From Legionella bononiensis (GTDB taxonomy: Bacteria; Pseudomonadota; Gammaproteobacteria; Legionellales; Legionellaceae), in the NCBI RefSeq assembly GCF_016786215.1, contig NZ_JADOBG010000022.1:558001-622000 (forward strand): 64,000 bases of DNA, written 5' to 3'. The position numbers were made by a program, and so were the translations under genes. The notes under the pieces are model-generated. The model searched no databases. It was given only the letters and a program-made list of their open reading frames with translations, and was not told the DNA's origin. Position 1 is the stretch's first letter. Each line of letters opens with the position of its first letter. Of this stretch, positions 26,793-36,648 are shown piece by piece.

Positions 26793-27626
26793 TTACTTCA
26801 AACCTAATTCAACTAATCGCTCATATAAGTAGCGTTTTGCGGTTTTATCTGGCGATAAAAGGACATCCGGATTTGGATGTAAAAATAATGGCATAGATAA
26901 TCTGGCCACATTACTGTTATGTGGATTCACAACTCTATGTGTGGTTGAACGATAATAATGATTGGTAGCCAAATCCAGCATGTCCCCATTATTAACCACG
27001 ATGCTTTCTTTAGAACAGGGCACTTCGTGCCAATTACCTTGATTATCCTTTACCTGTAATCCTGAACTGGTTGCTCCAACAAGCAAAGTAATCAAGTTAA
27101 TATCTTCATGAGCCGCAGCACGTACAGCACCAACAGGTTCATTACCCGATAAAGGAGGATAATGCAATATACGGAGCATGGTCTGTTCACAATGTTCGAT
27201 CATTGCAGATAAAGGCATGGATAAGGTATTGGCGATCTCTGGAGGTAGTTCCTCTTCCAACCAGGCTAACAAAGTGGAAGCCAATTGGGTCAGCTGCTGG
27301 TATAGTTTTCGGGTATTATTACCCATATTCTGAGGATATTGTCCCCATGGATAATACTGATAAAACTCTTTCAAATCCTTTAGTTCAGCTCCTTTCGCTT
27401 TCTCAGAAATCGAGGCGGGGAAATATCCATCCTGGGTTTCAACAACAAATTGATATTTATATTTGTTCTCACTGTTAAAAAACGTCATCCATTCCTGATA
27501 GATTTCGTTGATTAATTGGATGTCAATTGGGTGATTTTCCAGAACAGCAAACCCGGTATGGTGCAATGAAGAAGCAAATTGGCCTTTGGCATCAGAATGT
27601 TCAAAATCTATTTTTAATACATTCAT
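26793..27626 (-). CDS. 2-oxoglutarate/Fe(II) oxygenase of the isopenicillin N synthase family
   Basis: This 277-residue soluble enzyme has the iron facial triad HED (in AAHEDINLITLL) and the distal His in STTHRVVNP. An Arg follows in ARLSMPLFLHP for 2-oxoglutarate. The GLQVKDNQGNW segment between them is typical of plant and bacterial IPNS-like oxygenases. Members hydroxylate or desaturate small molecules; the substrate is unknown here. It is convergent with the GT39-like gene and its 5' flank (27627-27799) contains nothing recognisable. Confidence 0.85.
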   Translation of the reverse strand: MNVLKIDFEHSDAKGQFASSLHHTGFAVLENHPIDIQLINEIYQEWMTFFNSENKYKYQFVVETQDGYFPASISEKAKGAELKDLKEFYQYYPWGQYPQNMGNNTRKLYQQLTQLASTLLAWLEEELPPEIANTLSMPLSAMIEHCEQTMLRILHYPPLSGNEPVGAVRAAAHEDINLITLLVGATSSGLQVKDNQGNWHEVPCSKESIVVNNGDMLDLATNHYYRSTTHRVVNPHNSNVARLSMPLFLHPNPDVLLSPDKTAKRYLYERLVELGLK

Positions 27627-27799
27627 AACATCCCTATTAATTAGGTATCACTGTAATTAAAACTACTATTAAATCATCCTCAAAACAATACAAATTGACA
27701 GGTATGTATCCTCATTTTTCTAGGCGCTCATTACTTGGTCATCTTGATATGTTCACGATAACTTGATGAAATATAATTGATTTTAATAATAAAAAGTCT

Positions 27800-27827
27800 T
27801 TGCTATTGAAAAAAAATAAGTTATAAC
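27800..27827 (+). promoter_or_regulatory. Possible sigma-70 promoter for the small HTH gene
   Basis: TTGCTA and TATAAC are separated by 16 bp and lie about 100 bp before the start codon. The region is AT-rich, so chance matches are easy. Confidence 0.35.
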
Positions 27828-27923
27828 ACTCTTACCTGGTTCATGGATTGACGAGGTATTGATGTTGGGTCAGCCAGTCGACAAGGCAGTGCTGGATTAA
27901 CTATTTTTTCATGGAGTGAGAAA

Positions 27924-28193
27924 ATGAACAGTAAAGTGTTTTCACAACGCTTTAATCGCGAATTGGCTGCACTGGGATTTCCAGAAGAATTAGCTGAAAA
28001 GACCAAAGCAGTTGCAAAAGTATTTGGAGTCACCCGTCATTTGGCAAACTCAATGATATTTGGTCATGTACTTCCAGATAGAGAACAGCTTGATAAAATC
28101 GCAGAAATCCTGGAAGTGTGCCCACAATGGTTAGGTGGAGCAACCGATAGGAAAAAAGCCTACCCAGGACGTGAGACAGCAGATAGCGTGTAA
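27924..28193 (+). CDS. Small XRE-type helix-turn-helix protein
   Basis: This 89-residue protein has a helix-turn-helix in its first two thirds: TKAVAKVFGVTRHLANSMIFGHVLPDREQLDKIAEILEV, the usual XRE pattern of a scaffold helix, recognition helix and following helices, and then WLGGA. GGAG lies upstream of the ATG. It probably binds DNA as a dimer; its targets are unknown. A palindrome (GGCGTTTGC at 28231-28239 with GCAAACGCC at 28258-28266) follows the gene and could be an operator or end structure. Confidence 0.8.
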   Translation: MNSKVFSQRFNRELAALGFPEELAEKTKAVAKVFGVTRHLANSMIFGHVLPDREQLDKIAEILEVCPQWLGGATDRKKAYPGRETADSV

Positions 28194-28230
28194 TAATTTT
28201 GAAATTATTGTATACTAAAGCCTAATAAAT

Positions 28231-28266
28231 GGCGTTTGCCTCAAATTGATTGTTCAGCAAACGCCT
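28231..28266. repeat. 9-bp inverted repeat between the HTH gene and the RMND1-like gene
   Basis: GGCGTTTGC (28231-28239) and GCAAACGCC (28258-28266) are perfect complements separated by 18 nt. The repeat sits just before the RMND1/Sif2-like start (28292). No T-run follows, so an operator or leader hairpin is as likely as a terminator. Confidence 0.55.
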
Positions 28267-28291
28267 TATCAATTTGCGGATTATCATTACC

Positions 28292-29098
28292 ATGGAATGC
28301 TTAAGCTTTTGCGTTGCCAAATCGATTGACTTAGCGCGTTTAGACAACCACTTCAAAAATTTATCTAATGAATACAGTTCAGTTAAAACTCGAGATGTAC
28401 TCAAACTGAATCCTCGTGATAATAAAGATCACACCGTTTTTATTTTTAAAAACGGTACGGTAGTTTCATGGGGTATCAAACGATATGAAATTAATGACTA
28501 TCTCAATACCATTAAGCTGCTGATTGATAAGCCTGTCGCTATATTAGTTCACGATGAATTCCATTATCAAATAACCAACAAGACAGCAATCGAGCCCCAT
28601 GATTTTTTTGATGTGGACTGTTTGACTATGGAGGATGACAGCGATGAACTGAAGCTCAGTTTGTCCTACGGCTTTTCCCAATCGGTGAAATTACAATATT
28701 TTGAAACCATCATTGAAGCTCTGATAGAAAAATACAATCCAATGATTCAAAGTTTGTCTCACAAAGGTGAAATGCCTATTAGCCGGAAACAAATCCAGCA
28801 GGTTATAGGAGAGATTTTAGGCGCCAAGAGCGAATTGAATTTAATTAGTAATTTTCTCTATCATCCAAAATACTTTTGGCAACATCCGACCCTCGAAGAG
28901 CATTTCACCATGCTTGAACGCTATTTACATATTCAAAGAAGGGTTAATGCAATAAATCATAGGTTGGATACGCTCAATGAGATTTTTGATATGTTTAATG
29001 GTTATCTGGAAAACCGCCATGGGCATAATCTGGAAATTATCATTATTGTATTAATTGCAATAGAAATAGTCCTCTTGATATCAAACTTCCATTTTTAA
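28292..29098 (+). CDS. RMND1/Sif2-like (DUF155) protein
   Basis: This 268-residue protein resembles the DUF155 family, which includes eukaryotic RMND1 (mitochondrial translation) and yeast Rmd1/Rmd8. Signatures are FIFKNGTVVSWGI early, a middle all-helical part (LQYFETIIEALIEKYNPMIQ), and a C-terminal hydrophobic segment IIIIVLIAIEIVLLI that should anchor it to a membrane. The ATG at 28292 is the first good start; the frame extends to a TTG at 28250 without support. Function in bacteria is unknown. It directly follows the HTH gene on the same strand. Confidence 0.82.
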   Translation: MECLSFCVAKSIDLARLDNHFKNLSNEYSSVKTRDVLKLNPRDNKDHTVFIFKNGTVVSWGIKRYEINDYLNTIKLLIDKPVAILVHDEFHYQITNKTAIEPHDFFDVDCLTMEDDSDELKLSLSYGFSQSVKLQYFETIIEALIEKYNPMIQSLSHKGEMPISRKQIQQVIGEILGAKSELNLISNFLYHPKYFWQHPTLEEHFTMLERYLHIQRRVNAINHRLDTLNEIFDMFNGYLENRHGHNLEIIIIVLIAIEIVLLISNFHF

Positions 29099-29237
29099 GC
29101 TGAAATTCTGACGCCATCGTTTTTTATGCACGCTGCAGAATGACTCTCATCAGTCTGTAGCATAATCCGCATCAGTTCAGTTGCAAATCACCCCTGTATT
29201 TGTGTAGCATTAACTTTTGCTACCAATCAATCCCCAG

Positions 29238-30518
29238 ATGAATACTCCAAAATCCAATTATCTTGATGGAACTAGCCTTAGAACTGAAATTCTGGCAGGA
29301 ATGACAACATTTCTCACCATGGTGTACATTGCCTTCGTTAATCCCTCTATTTTACATGACGCAGGTATGGATCAGGGTGCTGTATTTACTGCGACCTGTT
29401 TAGTTACTGCCTTTGCCTGCGCACTGACTGGGTTAATTGCCAATACCCCCATTGGCGTTGCCCCGGGCATGGCCTTAAATATTTATTTTTCTTATAGCGT
29501 CGTTCAGGGAATGGGGATTGATTGGCAGCACGCTTTGGCCATGGTGTTCATCTCTGGACTGTTGTTTCTTTTAGTGACCTTAACTGGTCTGCGTCGACTG
29601 TTAATTGAAGCAATCCCTTACAATTTACAAATTGCGATTTTAATTGGTATTAGCTTGTTAATTGCGTTAATTGCCTTACAAACCAATCAGATTGTCATTG
29701 ACGATCCTCACAGTTTAATGCGTCTTGGAAATCTCAACAATCCGGAAATCGGCTTGTTTTTCTTAGGATTTTTGTTGATATTAGCTTTTGATTATTATCG
29801 CATCCCCGGCGCGATTATAATCGGTATTCTGAGTATCGCTGCTTTGAGCCTGATACTTGGTTTAACTTCCTGGCAAGGCTTGGTTGCCTTACCGCCCTCT
29901 ATGGAGCCCACCCTTTTAAAACTGGATTTTTCTGGTCTTACCAGTGTAACCGCATTAAAAGCAATCTTTACCTTTTTTCTGATCGCCATATTTGATGCCA
30001 CAGGAACACTAATAGGACTGCTTAATCCTACCGTATTCAAACAGGAAGAGGATTATCCCAAGCGTTTAAGTTACAGTTTAACCGCGGATGCTGCTGCGTC
30101 TTCTTTAGCAGGTCTTCTGGGTTCAGCCAGCACTTCTCCGTATATAGAATCAGCGACCGGAATTGAAGCAGGAGGAAGAACCGGTATCACCGCATTGGTC
30201 ATAGCGGCGGGATTTATCTTAATGCTCTTCTTTTTTCCTTTAGCCAAAATGATTCCCAGTTTCGCTGTAGGGCCAGCCTTATTGTATGTAGCATGCTGCA
30301 TGATGAAGCATTTAACTGATATGAAATTACCCGATATCAGTGAAACCGCGCCATGCATGCTAACAATCATGATGATTCCCTTCACCGGTTCGATTGCAAA
30401 TGGCATTGGAGGAGGAATCATCCTTTATAGTGTACTCAAACTGTTAACCCGGCAAAAACAAAACCCCTTGGTCATCATTTTAAGCCTGATTTTTGTAGTG
30501 TTTTTTGTAATTAGTTAA
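29238..30518 (+). CDS. AzgA-type purine permease (NCS2 family)
   Basis: This 426-residue inner-membrane transporter has about twelve hydrophobic helices. Family motifs are EILAGMTTFLTMVYIAFVNP, then NTPIGVAPGMALN and, in the C-terminal half, SASTSPYIESATGIEAGGRTG, as in guanine/hypoxanthine proton symporters of the AzgA branch. It likely imports purine bases. The ATG at 29238 is preferred over a TTG at 29217. An intracellular pathogen short of nucleobases would benefit from such a transporter, but substrate is inferred. Confidence 0.88.
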   Translation: MNTPKSNYLDGTSLRTEILAGMTTFLTMVYIAFVNPSILHDAGMDQGAVFTATCLVTAFACALTGLIANTPIGVAPGMALNIYFSYSVVQGMGIDWQHALAMVFISGLLFLLVTLTGLRRLLIEAIPYNLQIAILIGISLLIALIALQTNQIVIDDPHSLMRLGNLNNPEIGLFFLGFLLILAFDYYRIPGAIIIGILSIAALSLILGLTSWQGLVALPPSMEPTLLKLDFSGLTSVTALKAIFTFFLIAIFDATGTLIGLLNPTVFKQEEDYPKRLSYSLTADAAASSLAGLLGSASTSPYIESATGIEAGGRTGITALVIAAGFILMLFFFPLAKMIPSFAVGPALLYVACCMMKHLTDMKLPDISETAPCMLTIMMIPFTGSIANGIGGGIILYSVLKLLTRQKQNPLVIILSLIFVVFFVIS

Positions 30519-30597
30519 ATAATCACTACCTAATAAATCCGGCACACGTTATCCCTGAGATCGAGAAAACGTCAACCGGATTTTTAAATCGTTATAC

Positions 30598-32775
30598 TCA
30601 TTGTCCTAGATACAAAAGCAGCGCTTTTTGCACGTGCAAACGATTCTCGCTTTGCGCAAATATGATGGAACAGGAATGGTCCGGTAATGAATCTGCAACC
30701 TCTTTTCCACGTTCCATGGGCATACAGTGCATAAACACGGCTCCAGAATTTGCCTGAGCCATCAAAGCCTCATTCACTTGAAAACCTGCAAAGCAATGTT
30801 CATTATCCTGAGCAACAAAGCCCATACTGGTCCATACATCGGTATAAACCGCATCAGCATGACGAACCGCCTCCTCGGGTGTGGAATAGCAATTAATCAT
30901 TGACTCAAAAGACGGTGAACATTGTTTCAGTATCTCGTCTTTGGGCTGACGAGTTTCAGGACAACAATAATTAATTTTAACTCCCACCAAAGGAGCCATT
31001 AACAATAAACTATGCAGGACATTGTTGCCGTCACCAACATAAGCGATTGTTAACCCTTCCAGGATGCCGAAATGCTCGTGCAGTGATAAGAGATCAGCCA
31101 GAGCCTGACATGGATGATACAAAGCCGATAAACCATTGATAACGGGTACTTTGGAATAATTCACCATCTCAGTCAGCACCGTGTCATCATGAGTCCTGAC
31201 CATGACAAAATCACAATATCCATTCAACACTCGAATCAAGTCACGAGGTTCTTCATGTTTTCGTGAATTACTGATACTTTCAATCGCTGTTCCTCCCATA
31301 TTTTCCATTGCCAGAGTAAAGCTCAATCGCGTCCTGAACGAAGGTTTTTCAAAAATCATGGCCAAATTTTTGCCCAGCAATGTATTCGAAAATTCAAGAG
31401 GATATTTTTTTATCCTGATGGCGTTATCCAATAATAACCGAATATCCTGACCATCTAATTCCATTCCTGTTACGACATGTTTTATTTGAACTGAATCCTT
31501 TTGTTGCGGATTCAATGGTTTTATTGGTTTTAAGGAGAAACCGATAACATCCGAATTGAGCTCTTCCAGAGTACACTGATTCTCCAAAGCCGCAGCGACC
31601 ATTTGCCCCACCTGATGATGAGCATCTCGAAACGGAATACCCTGCATAATCAATGCTTCCAGCACAGCGGTGGCATTGAGAAAACCACTATTCGCCTTAT
31701 TTTCCATCAACTCAGTATTAAAGTGCAGGCTTTCCAAAAATGGGGGCAGAATAGTAAGACATGATACTAAGGTATTTACGGTATCAAATAGCCCTTCTTT
31801 GTCTTCTTGCAAGTCTTTGTTATAAGCAAGAGGCAATCCTTTTAATACGGTTACTATACCGAGTAAATGTCCAAAGACCCTGCCAGATTTACCCCTGATC
31901 AACTCAAGAATATCCGGATTCTTCTTATTTGGCATCAAGGATGAACCGGTTGCAAAAGCGTCATCAAGAGTAATAAAACCAAACTCCTGAGTAGCCCAGA
32001 GAATTAAATCTTCAGCCAATCGAGAAAGATGTACCATCAAAATTGAAGCGGCACTGCAAAATTCCATTATAAAATCGCGGTCGCTCACAGCATCCAGAGT
32101 GTTGTTGATAATGCCGCTGAATCCCAAGGTTTGGGCAACCCAATTTCTATCCAGAGGCAAATTGCTGCCTGCCAATGCACCTGCGCCTAATGGAGAGAAA
32201 TTCATTCGATTTCTCATGTCTTCAAATCGGCTTATATCTCGTACCAGCATGGACAGATACGCATCAAAAACCCATCCCAAATAAATAGGCTGAGCCTGTT
32301 GCAAATGAGTATATCCTGGCATACGGTCATCAGCATGTTTCATGGCCAGTTTTTGGAGTACATCCCTGACGCTGTGCAACAAACCAATTATTTTAGAGGC
32401 CGCATCTCGAGTATAGAGTCTTAAATCAAGAGCGACCTGATCATTTCGACTTCGGCCAGTATGCAATTTCTTACCTGTTTCACCAATCTTCTCTATCAAC
32501 AGGTGTTCTATAAACATATGAATGTCTTCATACTCATCATTCAGAACGTGCTCGCCTTTGTTCAACTCACCTTTGATCTCTTCCAAAGCGACACAAATCG
32601 CCTGAGCCTCTTCTAATTGAATAATTCCCTGACGCGCAAGCATTTTGGCATGAGTCTGACTGCCCAGAATGTCATAAGAATAAAGAACATGATCAAAAGC
32701 TAATGAAGCATTGAACGTTTTGGCTAATGGATCCAGGCTTTTTTTAAATCGACCGCCCCAGGTTTTATTGCTCAT
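30598..32775 (-). CDS. Fused argininosuccinate lyase and ornithine-type carbamoyltransferase
   Basis: One open frame of 725 residues encodes two enzymes. Residues 1 to about 430 are argininosuccinate lyase: WGGRF start, [22 protein letters not shown] with the catalytic Ser loop. Residues about 455-725 are an ornithine-type carbamoyltransferase: FEKPSFRTR (carbamoyl-phosphate loop), [17 protein letters not shown] and HCMPMERG. Together with argG upstream, these cover ornithine to citrulline to argininosuccinate to arginine. The ATG at 32775 gives the usual [10 protein letters not shown] and overlaps the argG stop by 11 bp. No stop codon separates the halves. Whether the polypeptide stays intact is untested. 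Confidence 0.9.
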   Translation of the reverse strand: MSNKTWGGRFKKSLDPLAKTFNASLAFDHVLYSYDILGSQTHAKMLARQGIIQLEEAQAICVALEEIKGELNKGEHVLNDEYEDIHMFIEHLLIEKIGETGKKLHTGRSRNDQVALDLRLYTRDAASKIIGLLHSVRDVLQKLAMKHADDRMPGYTHLQQAQPIYLGWVFDAYLSMLVRDISRFEDMRNRMNFSPLGAGALAGSNLPLDRNWVAQTLGFSGIINNTLDAVSDRDFIMEFCSAASILMVHLSRLAEDLILWATQEFGFITLDDAFATGSSLMPNKKNPDILELIRGKSGRVFGHLLGIVTVLKGLPLAYNKDLQEDKEGLFDTVNTLVSCLTILPPFLESLHFNTELMENKANSGFLNATAVLEALIMQGIPFRDAHHQVGQMVAAALENQCTLEELNSDVIGFSLKPIKPLNPQQKDSVQIKHVVTGMELDGQDIRLLLDNAIRIKKYPLEFSNTLLGKNLAMIFEKPSFRTRLSFTLAMENMGGTAIESISNSRKHEEPRDLIRVLNGYCDFVMVRTHDDTVLTEMVNYSKVPVINGLSALYHPCQALADLLSLHEHFGILEGLTIAYVGDGNNVLHSLLLMAPLVGVKINYCCPETRQPKDEILKQCSPSFESMINCYSTPEEAVRHADAVYTDVWTSMGFVAQDNEHCFAGFQVNEALMAQANSGAVFMHCMPMERGKEVADSLPDHSCSIIFAQSENRLHVQKALLLYLGQ

Positions 32776-33985
32776 ACTGCTCTCCTTTATGAACCTTGCC
32801 ATAGACTTGTGCTGATAGGGAAAATAAATTAATAAAACCTTCTGCATCCTGTTGGTTATATACCGTATCTTCTTCAAATGTTGCGAGAGCTGGCTGATGA
32901 AGACTATAGGGTGAATGCATACCACAAGGAATCATATTGCCTTTAAACAACTTGAGTTTTACCGTACCTGTAATATGTTGCTGCGTTACCACTATTAATG
33001 CGTCCAGCGCTTTTTTCGCGTGGCTGAACCAACGCCCTTCATAAACCAGATTGGCATAGGTCCCCTGCAAAGATTGCTTCAGGCTAAGAGTCGCTCTATC
33101 CAGACAAAGGCTTTCCAGCATCTGATGCGCCTTATAGAGAACCGCTGCCGCCGGTGCCTCATAAACCCCCCTGATCTTCATGCCAACCAATCGATTTTCT
33201 ACAATATCAGCAACACCTATCCCATGTGCACCGGCCTTTTGATTGAGCAAGTGAAGCAAATCAACTGGGTGCATCGGAGTATTATTTAAAGATACCGGCT
33301 CACCCTGTTTAAACTCTATCGTGATGAATTCAGGTTCATCAGGCGTCTGTTCTATTGGAGTAGTCATCAAGAGCAAATCATCGGGTTGTTCCTGAGCAGG
33401 ATCTTCCAAGACACCACCCTCATGAGAGATATACCAAATATTATGATCTCTGGAATAGGGCGATTTTGGGGTGACAGGAACCTCAATACCATGCAAATTG
33501 GCATAATCTATCGCTTGTTGCCTTGATTTAATTTCCCAGGAACGCCAGGGAGCAATAATGTGCATGTCTGGTGCCAGAGCTTTAATCGTGTATTCAAATC
33601 GCACCTGATCATTTCCCTTACCTGTAGCGCCATGAGCAATAGCATCAGCCTCTTCTAACGTAGCAATTTCTACCAGTTTTTGTGCGATTAATGGCCTGGA
33701 CACAGTACCCAGGATGTATTGATCCTCATACAACGCTCCTGATTTAACCAAAGGCCATAAATAATCGGTAACAAACTCGTTCTGAACATCAATAACATAA
33801 ACAGTTATCGCGCCACTGTTCAGAGCTTTTTGTTTAATCGCTACCAGATCTTCGCTCTGACCCAAATCACAAATCACCGCAACAATTTCCGCCAGAGGAT
33901 AGTGCTCCTTAAGCCAGGGAATCATTACCGAGGTATCAAGCCCGCCAGAATAGGCTAAAACGATCTTTTTAATTGCTTGCTTCAT
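32765..33985 (-). CDS. argG: Argininosuccinate synthase
   Basis: This 406-residue enzyme joins citrulline and aspartate with ATP. It has the PP-loop [10 protein letters not shown], the [11 protein letters not shown] segment and [17 protein letters not shown], all typical. GGAG lies 6 nt before the ATG at 33985. It overlaps the ATPase gene upstream by 17 bp and the argH-type start downstream by 11 bp, so the whole block is translationally coupled. Confidence 0.96.
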   Translation of the reverse strand: MKQAIKKIVLAYSGGLDTSVMIPWLKEHYPLAEIVAVICDLGQSEDLVAIKQKALNSGAITVYVIDVQNEFVTDYLWPLVKSGALYEDQYILGTVSRPLIAQKLVEIATLEEADAIAHGATGKGNDQVRFEYTIKALAPDMHIIAPWRSWEIKSRQQAIDYANLHGIEVPVTPKSPYSRDHNIWYISHEGGVLEDPAQEQPDDLLLMTTPIEQTPDEPEFITIEFKQGEPVSLNNTPMHPVDLLHLLNQKAGAHGIGVADIVENRLVGMKIRGVYEAPAAAVLYKAHQMLESLCLDRATLSLKQSLQGTYANLVYEGRWFSHAKKALDALIVVTQQHITGTVKLKLFKGNMIPCGMHSPYSLHQPALATFEEDTVYNQQDAEGFINLFSLSAQVYGKVHKGEQYEQ

Positions 33986-34649
33986 AATCAACTCCTGCTA
34001 ATGTTTGTTTTACATAATGGATAGGATGTTCCAGTTCTCCAGGCTTAATGTCTGCGATAAGCCGCCCGTTTTTAAGCACCACAAGCCGGTCAGTAACCTG
34101 TGTCAGAAAAGCTAAGTCATGTGAGGCAATGATCATGGTGACCCCCATAGTGTTCACTTTTTTCAAAAGCATGATGACCTCCTCTATCATGATCGAATCC
34201 AGACCAGATGTAGGCTCATCGCAAAGCAGTACGGCGGGCTGCATCATTAAACTTCGTGCCAGAGCCACACGTTGTTTTTGTCCGCCAGATAACTGAAATG
34301 GGTACTCTCCAGCCTTATCTGCAATACCGAGAGTTTCCAAAAGAGTCATGGCATGTGCTTGATGGTTCTGTGTTTTATTGTGCAGGCCTGGGGCATAAGT
34401 CAGATTTTTAAGTACCGTCATATGAGGAAATAACTGAAAATCCTGAAACATGAATCCACTGCTTCCTTCTACGTGAATTGCTCCTGAATCTAAATGTTCC
34501 AGTTTTTGGATGCATCTTAATAAAGTTGATTTTCCACTGCCTGAAGGACCAGACAGACCCAGAATAGTGTGTTTCTCAACCTGCAGATTGATATTATTCA
34601 AAACCGGACTGAAACCAAATTGTTTGCAAGCATTAGCAATTGTTAACAT
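33969..34649 (-). CDS. Amino-acid ABC transporter ATPase
   Basis: This 226-residue ATPase has Walker [10 protein letters not shown], signature [15 protein letters not shown], Walker [13 protein letters not shown] and the His-loop SHD, as in ArtP/GlnQ. AAAGGAGG lies just upstream of the ATG at 34649. It overlaps the permease gene by 17 bp and argG by 17 bp. Its position in an arginine-biosynthetic block suggests arginine, ornithine or citrulline import. Confidence 0.93.
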   Translation of the reverse strand: MLTIANACKQFGFSPVLNNINLQVEKHTILGLSGPSGSGKSTLLRCIQKLEHLDSGAIHVEGSSGFMFQDFQLFPHMTVLKNLTYAPGLHNKTQNHQAHAMTLLETLGIADKAGEYPFQLSGGQKQRVALARSLMMQPAVLLCDEPTSGLDSIMIEEVIMLLKKVNTMGVTMIIASHDLAFLTQVTDRLVVLKNGRLIADIKPGELEHPIHYVKQTLAGVDYEASN

Positions 34650-35280
34650 GCGATCCTCCTTTGGCGATTCGTTTACCCAGAAATTCAATCAATAAAACCA
34701 GGGCGTAGTAATAACAACCCGCAATACAAAGAGGTAAAAAATAAGTAAAATGCTCTGAAGCCGCTGATTGCGCTTTACGCATCAAATCCATACCGCCTAT
34801 AGTAGAAATCAATGCCGTTTCCTTGGTTAAGGCTATGGTTTCATTAATCAGCGCTGGCAGAATATTGTTTATTACCTGAGGTAATATAATGTCTTTCCAT
34901 AAGTAAAAATTAGATACGTTCAAGGTTGCCGCGGCTTCAAACTGCCCTTTTGGTAAATGCTCAATACCTGCCCTTAAAATTTCGGCAATATAGGCCGAAC
35001 TGTTCAAACCGAAGGTCAGAATGCCTGCAGCTAAAATATCGGGTCGGAACCCGGTAAGACCCGGGATGGAAAAATACACAAAGCTCAATTGCAATATAAC
35101 GGGCGTTCCTCTGATAACAGAAATAAACTGGGTGATTAATCCTTTGCCTATACCGTTGTATCGTAATATGGCCAGCACGGTTCCAAGCACTAAACCGGTA
35201 AGCAGTCCTCCTGCCAGAAGCTTCAAAGTCAGAACCATGCCGGAGTCAATATACAGGATGTATTCACTTATTTGTTCCAT
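34633..35280 (-). CDS. Amino-acid ABC transporter permease
   Basis: This 215-residue inner-membrane protein has about five helices and the polar-amino-acid permease EAA-like loop EAAATLNVSNFYLWKDIILPQ. RGTPVILQLSFVYF is typical of the HisM/ArtM group. It overlaps the solute-binding-protein gene by 13 bp and the ATPase gene by 17 bp. It probably forms a homodimer with the ATPase. Confidence 0.93.
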   Translation of the reverse strand: MEQISEYILYIDSGMVLTLKLLAGGLLTGLVLGTVLAILRYNGIGKGLITQFISVIRGTPVILQLSFVYFSIPGLTGFRPDILAAGILTFGLNSSAYIAEILRAGIEHLPKGQFEAAATLNVSNFYLWKDIILPQVINNILPALINETIALTKETALISTIGGMDLMRKAQSAASEHFTYFLPLCIAGCYYYALVLLIEFLGKRIAKGGSHVNNC

Positions 35281-36011
35281 GCGTCATTCTCCAACCATTT
35301 AGTTTTTAATTTTTGAATTTCTCCTTTTGCCTCCAGATTTTTTAACGCCTGGTTCACTTCCGGTGTTAACAATGAGTTCTTGGGTAGCGCCAAGGCGTAT
35401 CCATCCTCAGATTGTGCAATCAATACATAAGCCAATCCTGGATTGTTCTTACTGAAAATGGGGGCTTGCGCGCCATCCATAATCACCACATCAACATGCC
35501 CGGCCTTAAGCGCTTCTACAGCCTGATTATTATTATCCATAAGGACAAGCTCTGCGCTTGGTACCTGCTTTTTCGCCCAGATTTCCATTGTGGTTCCCAA
35601 CTGACACGCTATTTTCTTATCATGCAGTACAGATAGCGAATTCATTGATTGCCCAGTCTTAAATACTGCAGCCATGCCTTCAAAATAATAAGGTGTACTA
35701 AAATCCAGATTCTTTTTTCGTTCTTTAGTAATGGTGATGGTTGAGATAGCAAAATCGGCTTGCCCTGACAAAACAGCCGGTAAAATACTGCTGAATTGCA
35801 TGTCATGAAACACCGCCTTTTTTCCTAACTCTTTGGCGACCAAGCGAGCCAGATCAATATCAAAACCTTTGATTTCACCTTGATCAGAGTATTCAAATGG
35901 TGGATATTCTGCTGAAGTAGCAACATTTAGGACCTGAGTCTCATTTTCCCCGTCACACCCAGTAACAATAAGGGTAAAGCATATTAAAACAGCGTAAAGT
36001 AATTTATTCAT
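35268..36011 (-). CDS. Amino-acid-binding lipoprotein of the arginine-block transporter
   Basis: This 247-residue exported protein has a lipobox LIVTGC (Cys19) that predicts lipid anchoring at the envelope. Its mature part shows a type-3 solute-binding fold: ATSAEYPPFEY, GFDIDLARLVAKELGK, DFAISTITITKERKKNLDFSTPYY. Such proteins bind polar amino acids. It heads the operon that continues through permease, ATPase, argG and the argH-argF fusion, and is divergent from argR. Confidence 0.92.
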   Translation of the reverse strand: MNKLLYAVLICFTLIVTGCDGENETQVLNVATSAEYPPFEYSDQGEIKGFDIDLARLVAKELGKKAVFHDMQFSSILPAVLSGQADFAISTITITKERKKNLDFSTPYYFEGMAAVFKTGQSMNSLSVLHDKKIACQLGTTMEIWAKKQVPSAELVLMDNNNQAVEALKAGHVDVVIMDGAQAPIFSKNNPGLAYVLIAQSEDGYALALPKNSLLTPEVNQALKNLEAKGEIQKLKTKWLENDAWNK

Positions 36012-36134
36012 AATGCATTTATATCCAATTTATATCCATTTATTCACTATATGGATCCTGGATTGCCTTGTCAAGGCTTAATGGATATAATTTCAAACAA
36101 TTGATTGCATATCCAAATTTTAAGGGGAGGTTTT
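36012..36134. promoter_or_regulatory. Divergent control region between the transporter operon and argR
   Basis: Three copies of ATATCCA (36021-36027, 36032-36038 and near 36109-36115) and a complementary TGGATAT copy near 36082-36088 lie between the two start codons. Two of them are direct repeats spaced about one turn apart. These could be ArgR half-sites, although they do not match the E. coli ARG-box closely. The pattern of repeated half-sites is visible; the identity of the binding protein is inferred from the gene layout. Confidence 0.4.
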
Positions 36135-36590
36135 ATGTCGCGTGATGCCGTATTGGATGGGCATATTTTAACTATTGTTCAAAGCAGTAAAATTGCGGAA
36201 CAGATGGAGTTGCAACAGTATTTAAAAGCCAGAGGTTATGATGTTCCTCAGGCGACTTTATCGCGACGTTTAAAAAAATTGAATATTGCCAAAGTTTCCG
36301 GAGTGTATAAGGTTGTTGATTTTAAATCGTCTAATTTACCCATGATACTTGGCATTAATATTTCTGAATATGGACTCATTGTATTGCATACAGAACCAGG
36401 TAACGCGAACAGCATTGGCTATTACATCGATCAAAAATATGTGGATTATCATTCATTTGAAAATAAAGATTCAGGAATTTTGGGAACTATTGCCGGTGAC
36501 GATACTTTACTTCTAATTATCAAGAGCAAGAGTTACCTGGATAAAGTAGTACATCTTCTGAAGAATGAATTTCCTTATTTAAATTTTTAA
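36135..36590 (+). CDS. argR: Arginine repressor ArgR
   Basis: This 151-residue regulator has an N-terminal winged helix (QATLSRRLKKLNI, the SR-containing recognition helix) and a C-terminal hexamerisation/arginine-binding domain that includes GTIAGDDTLLLI, matching the GTIAGDDT signature. The ATG at 36135 is supported by GGGGAGG 4 nt upstream; a longer frame to 36105 has no ribosome site. Divergent from the transporter and arg genes, it is expected to control them and itself in response to arginine. Confidence 0.92.
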   Translation: MSRDAVLDGHILTIVQSSKIAEQMELQQYLKARGYDVPQATLSRRLKKLNIAKVSGVYKVVDFKSSNLPMILGINISEYGLIVLHTEPGNANSIGYYIDQKYVDYHSFENKDSGILGTIAGDDTLLLIIKSKSYLDKVVHLLKNEFPYLNF

Positions 36591-36648
36591 TAAAGAGATT
36601 GAATGTTATTTGTAAGACCGGATTCTATTAAAGTTTAAGGGAACCATT

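Noticed and set aside
27828..27923. Possible tRNA or attachment site in the HTH gene's leader
   Set aside because: No cloverleaf pairing, CCA end or direct repeat was seen.
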